From positions 20,276,948-20,340,947 of the forward strand of contig NC_133532.1 in assembly GCF_048544455.1 (NCBI RefSeq): a DNA stretch of 64,000 bases, given 5' to 3'. The translations under genes were made by a program, and so were the position numbers. The DNA is from Silene latifolia. Taxonomy: Eukaryota > Streptophyta > Magnoliopsida > Caryophyllales > Caryophyllaceae. The notes beneath the pieces are model-generated. The model saw only the letters and a program-made list of their open reading frames with translations, was not told the origin of the DNA and did no database searches. Below, piece by piece: positions 58,997-64,000 of the stretch; positions within the stretch are counted from its first letter, which is position 1; every line of letters starts with the position of its first letter.

Positions 58997-61900
58997 ATTG
59001 GTATCAGAGCATATATTGCTCCCGACGCACACACGTGTACCCCAACTTAAAATTCTTACTTGACCTTGAATAATGAATGAGAGATGGGTAGAATTAAGGA
59101 CCTAAGTTGGTAGCCTTTTTGTGTATGCTTTGTGATAGGTTCTAACTTGTTTACTCTTGTGCAAAGAAGATGGCACGACCAACCAATGTGGAAAATGCTA
59201 TCATGCAAGCCCTCACTCAAGTACTTGCTAATCAACAAAATTCTCAACCCGCTCCCCCTACACAAGAAGCCAACCGTCAAGGAAGCTATGCTTGGATTGC
59301 AAGTCAACTAGCAAGGAACAAGGCTAGGACCTATGGTGGTGAAGTGGATCCCGTTGCTCTCTCGGAGTGGTTTCGTGATATGGAGAAGAACTTCTCTCTC
59401 TTTGATTCCCGAGAGGAGGACAAGGTGAGGTTAGCCTCTCACTTTCTTGTGAAGGAAGCCGATAGGTGGTGGACTTTGACCGGTCCTACCGCTACTCAAG
59501 ACCCCAACTTTGATTGGAACCGTTTCAAGTCACTTGTGGAGACTCGCTTCTACCCTAAGGAGCTCAAGCAACAAAGATTGAAGGAATTCATGGAATTCAA
59601 GCAAGGGAAGCTATCAATTCAAGCCTACACCGACAAGTTTAATGAACTTGCTCATTATGCCTCCAAGTTCGTGAAAGATGAAGAGGATCGTGTCTACTTC
59701 TACAAGAACAAGTTGAATCCTAAGGTGGAAAGCATGGTGAGAAGAAGCTCAACTACCTTTGTGGAAGTCTATGATGATGCTATTTGGGCCGAAAGCTCTT
59801 TGAAGGCCATTGAAGAAGATTCCAAAACCCACTCCTCTTCTCATTCTTATCGTTCTACCTTTCATGGCAAGAGACCATTTGTGCCTTCTACTTCCAACTA
59901 TGCCAACAAGAGAAGGTTTGTGCCAAGGATGCAAGACCATGGAGGACAAGGACCAAGAGTTCAAGAATCTAGAGGACAAGTTCCCACACCAACTAATGAA
60001 CTTGAGAAGGACCGTAAGTGCTACCATTGTAGACAAGCTCTACACCCCGGAATTGGATGTTATGGCAAGCCCTTGACTTGCTTTCATTGTAAAAAGCCCG
60101 GACATCGTGTTGCCGATTGCCCCGAGAAGAAGAATGCTCCTACTCCAAATGCTAGGCCAAGAGGAACTATCTTTGTCATGAGTCGAGCCGAAGCCGCCGC
60201 TCATCCCGATATCATTACGGGTATGTTCTCAATTTTTGATCAACCTTGCCTCATTTTATTTGATACCGGCGCATCTTTATCTTTTATATCTTCCAAATTC
60301 TCCGAAAAGCTAGCCATTGAACCAATTCCTAGTGAGGAAACTTCTATATCCTTACCTTCCGGAGAAATGTTCTCTTGTTCCCTTTCTTTCGCCGACATTC
60401 CTATCTCTATTTCGGGAACCTTGTTCCCCGCTAACCTACTTCGTTTTCCCCTTGAGGAATTCGATGTAATTTTGGGTATGGATTGGTTGTCAAAGTATGA
60501 TGCAAGATTCGAGTGTAGAGACCAAAAGATTCGCCTCAAGAGTCCGCTAGGCACTCGTGTGTCCTATAGAGGAGTCTGTTCCCGAGAAGGTGTGAAGTTG
60601 ATTTCCGCTTTGAAGTTGATGAGTATGAGGAGGAAAGGTTACCAAATCTTTCTATGCGTGGTGACTTCTACCTCCCCTTCCTTACCAAAGATCGAAGAAG
60701 TGCCTGTGGTTTGTGAGTTCCCCGATGTCTTTCCCGAAGAATTGCCCGGAATCCCTCCCGAGCGTGATGTTGAGTTCTCTATCGACCTTGTACCCGGAAC
60801 CGGTCCGATTGCTAAAGCCCCGTACCGTATGGCGCCAACGGAGTTGAAGGAGTTGAGAAAGCAACTTGATGAGATGATTGATAAAGGATTCATTAGACCT
60901 AGTGCCTCGCCTTGGGGTGCTCCCGTTCTCTTTGTGAAGAAGAAAGATGGATCCATGAGACTTTGCATTGACTACCGTGAGCTTAACCGTGTTACCATCA
61001 AGAACAAGTATCCTCTACCAAGGATTTAAGATTTGTTTGACCAACTCAAAGGTGCTTCTACTTTCTCCAAGATTGATTTGAGATCCGATTACCATCAAAT
61101 TCCCGTTCGTGAGTCCGATATCCCTAAGACCGCCTTTAGCACGAGATATGGACATTTCGAGTTTAAGGTGATGCCCTTTGGTTTAACCAATGCCCCTTCT
61201 ATCTTCATGGACCAAATGAACCGGACCTTTAGTGAGTTCTTAGACAAGTGTGTTGTGGTTTTCATTGACGATATCCTCATCTTTTCCAAGTCCGAAGAAG
61301 AGCATGCCGATCACCTTCGTATCATTTTGGAGATCCTCCGTCGTCAAAAGTGGTTTGCCAAATTCTCCAAATGTGAATTTTGGTTGTCTAAGGTGTCTTT
61401 TCTAGGCCATGTGATATCTAAGGATGGTGTCATGGTAGATCCTTCGAAGATTGAAGCCGTGATTGAGTGGAAGAGTCCAACCGATGTTGGTGAGATCCGT
61501 AGTTTCTTGGGTTTGGCGGGTTACTACCGTCGCTTTGTGAAAGATTTTTCCAAGCTTGCTAGACCGATGACTCAACTTTTGAAGAAAGAGACCAAGTTTG
61601 TGTGGACCGAAGCTTGTGAAAGTGCATTCCAAGAGTTGAAGAAGAGGTTGACTACCGCTCCCGTGTTGACCTTGCCCGAGGATGGCGTTGACTTTGATGT
61701 GTTTTGTGATGCTTCTAAGATGGGTTTGGGTTGTGTTCTCATGCAAAATAGAAGAGTTGTTGCCTATGCTTCCCGACAATTGAGAGTTCATGAGGTGAAC
61801 TATCCCACTTATGATTTGGAATTAGCCGCCATCGTTCATGCTTTGAAGATGTGGAGACACTACCTCATTGGAGTCCATTGCCGTATCTACACTGACCATA

Positions 61901-63649
61901 AGAGTTTGAGGTACATCTTCACCCAAAAGGATTTGAATATGAGACAACGACGATGGTTGGAATTGGTGAATGATTACGACATGGAGTTGTTGTATCATGA
62001 AGGAAAGGCAAATGTGGTTGCCGATGCCCTTAGTAGGAAGTCTACTCATCCCTTGAGTGTTATTCGTGTGCTCCCCGATGACCTTTGTGCCGAGTTTCGT
62101 AAGTTAAGTTTGCAACTTGTGGAGAGTGGTTTTGATTATCTTGGTGCTATGGTTGCCGAGCCCGTTCTTCACCGTGAGATTCTAGATAGCCTTGTGGACG
62201 ATGCTACCTTTAGAAGTTTTCAAGCCAAGCTCCTTGAAGGGAAAGCAAAGGATTGTGAGATTGATGCTAGAGGTTACCTTCGTTACCGAGGACGCATGTA
62301 TGTGCCCGATGCCGTTGACTTGAGGAAGAGAGTTCTAGATGAAGCTCATCTATCACCTTATTCGATTCACCCCGGAGGAGACAAGATGTATAAGGATTTG
62401 AAGCTTCAGTTTTGGTGGCCTAACATGAAGAATGACATTGTGTCATATGTGGGAAGATGTCTTACTTGCCAACAAGTAAAGATTGAGCATAAGAGACCCG
62501 GTGGTTTGCTACAACCTTTGGATGTTCCTTTATGGAAGTGGGAGTCCATTTCCATGGATTTTGTGATGGCTTTGCCTAAGACCGTTGGTGGAAAGGATGC
62601 CGTATGGGTTGTTGTGGATAGGTTGACCAAGTGTGCTAGGTTCATCCCTATCAAAGAAACTTGGAGTTTAGACCGTCTTGCTAGTGCTTATGTTGATGAG
62701 ATCGTTCGTTACCACGGTGTTCCTAAGGAAATCGTTTCGGATCGTGACCCGAGGTTTTGTTCAAGATTTTGGAAAGCTTTGCAAGATGCTATGGGTAGTA
62801 AGTTGTTGATGAGTACCGCTTTTCATGCCGCTACCGATGGACAATCCGAGAGGACGATTCAAACTTTAGAAGACTTGTTGCGTGCTTGTGCCCTTGATTT
62901 TCATTCTAGTTGGGAGAAGAGCTTACCTTTGGTGGAATTTTCTTACAACAATAGTTATCATGCTTCTATCAAGATGGCCCCTTATGAAGCCCTTTATGGA
63001 AGGAAATGCCAAGTCCGATTTGTTGGGATCAAGCAAGTGATGTTCGTGATCTAGGACCCGACAAGTTAGCCGAGACAATTGATCAAGTGAAGCTCATCCG
63101 TGAAAGAATGAAAGCCGCCCAAGATCGTCAAAAATCCTATGCCGATGTTCGCCGTCGACCCTTGGAATTTGAAGTTGGAGATAAAGTGTTCTTGAAAGTG
63201 TCCCCGATGAAAGGAGTAAAGAGATTTGGAGTCAAAGGGAAGTTGAGTCCAAAGTACATTGGACCTTACGAAGTGGTAAAGAGGATTGGTGTCGTGGCTT
63301 ATAAGTTGGATTTGCCCCGAGTTTGGGTAAAGTTCATGATGTCTTTCATGTTTCTCAACTTAGGAAATACATTAGCGACCCTAGTCATGTGTTGCAAAAT
63401 GAGATTCCCGAGCTTGAGCCTAGTCTTTCTTTCGAGGAGAGACCGATTCGTATCTTGGACAAGAAGGAGAAGAAGCTAAGGAGCAAAGTGGTGCCCTTGG
63501 TGAAGGTTTTGTGGAAGTGTGGTGATGTAGAAGAAGAGACTTGGGAGCCGGAAGCTTCCATGCGTGTCAAGTACCCTAGTTTGTTTTCTTAAGGTAATAC
63601 CTTTTCGTTTCAAGTTTCGAGGGCGAAACTTTTTAAAAGGTGGGATGAT

Positions 63650-64000
63650 TGTAACACCCCGCGCTTTCCTTATATTTTAAATAAATTTTTAAGTAATTTT
63701 TATTAAATAATTATTATTTAAAGCTTATTTTCATAAAATATCGTCATAGCCGTGTAACGGTAATAATAGTGTAGATTTTAATAATATTATTCTCCGTCTC
63801 GAGTTATAGTAGACTTGGGACGAAAATTCTAGTGGATACCGACTCATTTTGAGTTATTGGGCTTAACTTGACTCATGGGCCTTTTCTCTCCTCTTTTCTC
63901 TACACAAAACCCCCAACTAAACCCTCACAACTTCATCTCCCTCATTCTAATTTCTGAAATTCCCTCAACAACCACTCCACCATTGTTAAACCCTTGCTCT
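63650..64000 (+). repeat. 3' LTR of the Tekay-type element, first 351 bp
   Basis: It starts TGTAACACCCCGCGC after a polypurine tract and matches 56662-57012 base for base as read. It is cut by the window edge. Confidence 0.93.

Larger units (their letters stand above)
56662..64000 (+). mobile_element. Tekay/Del-type Gypsy chromovirus, very young, right end outside the window
   Basis: 5' LTR 56662-58996 (2335 bp, TGTAACACCCC...GGTGTCACA), primer-binding site TGGTATCAGAGC at about 58999, gag-pol about 59.17-63.59 kb, polypurine tract AAAAGGTGGGATGA, and the first 351 bases of the 3' LTR (63650-64000). Over those 351 bases the two LTRs read as identical, so insertion was recent. Domains in order: gag with retrotransposon-gag fold and a knuckle [14 protein letters not shown]; protease [11 protein letters not shown]; reverse transcriptase with FIDDILIF; RNase [14 protein letters not shown]; integrase with the [11 protein letters not shown] zinc-finger part and [12 protein letters not shown]; and a C-terminal chromodomain (LWKCGDVEEETWEPEASM). 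Long LTRs with a chromodomain fit Tekay/Del. It looks nearly whole, with about two breaks. It lies in the CACTA transposase; the 5-bp flank at the left is GTGTG, its partner is off the window. Confidence 0.93.

Overview
The window is nuclear DNA of a flowering plant. Host genes have spliced exons with GT/AG introns, telo-box motifs and plant-type products, and most of the rest is nested transposable elements of plant lineages. A eudicot is likely, and a Caryophyllales species fits the dispersed repeats (inference only; no marker fixes the species).

Host genes, all on the + strand: a Tim17/22/23-superfamily membrane protein (5922-8772, 4 exons, 197 aa); RPB10/RPABC5, the shared small subunit of RNA polymerases I-III (10168-12425, 4 exons, 71 aa); isoprenylcysteine carboxyl methyltransferase (17610-18200, one coding exon behind a probable 5'-UTR intron); a 47-aa protein of unknown function (36839-38861, 2 exons); and a 378-aa membrane-anchored protein of unknown function (46793-47929). 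They show no common pathway: this is an ordinary gene island with insertions in promoters, introns and intergenic spaces.

Mobile DNA by region. 1.0-5.9 kb: a young Copia element with identical LTRs ending TA..TA, inserted 58 bp before the start codon of the Tim17-like gene. 7.8-18.8 kb: Harbinger-like and Stowaway MITEs, a 136-bp hAT MITE with an exact 8-bp target duplication, and a perfect 84-bp palindrome. 20.05-31.09 kb: a Sirevirus-type Copia (1.56-kb LTRs) followed by a second, truncated internal region, giving LTR-internal-LTR-internal'. 31.1-36.6 kb: AT-rich DNA with a probable non-coding Helitron and several tandem duplications. 38.9-46.4 kb: a SINE with 15-bp target duplications, a Mutator-type foldback element with 9-bp duplications, and a nest of GGGTC-rich hAT-like elements, one split by a solo LTR. 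48.6 kb to the window end: a three-level nest, Copia cut by a CACTA transposon, which is cut by a very young Tekay-type Gypsy chromovirus running off the right edge.

I found no unmistakable new cellular system. The least explained signal is a 17-bp hairpin pattern (ACAG-N9-CTGT, often followed by TGCT) recurring at unrelated places in the Sirevirus, with LTR differences partly clustered at these sites. The best evolutionary evidence is the set of exact target duplications and one in-window empty site, which date the insertions relative to one another.
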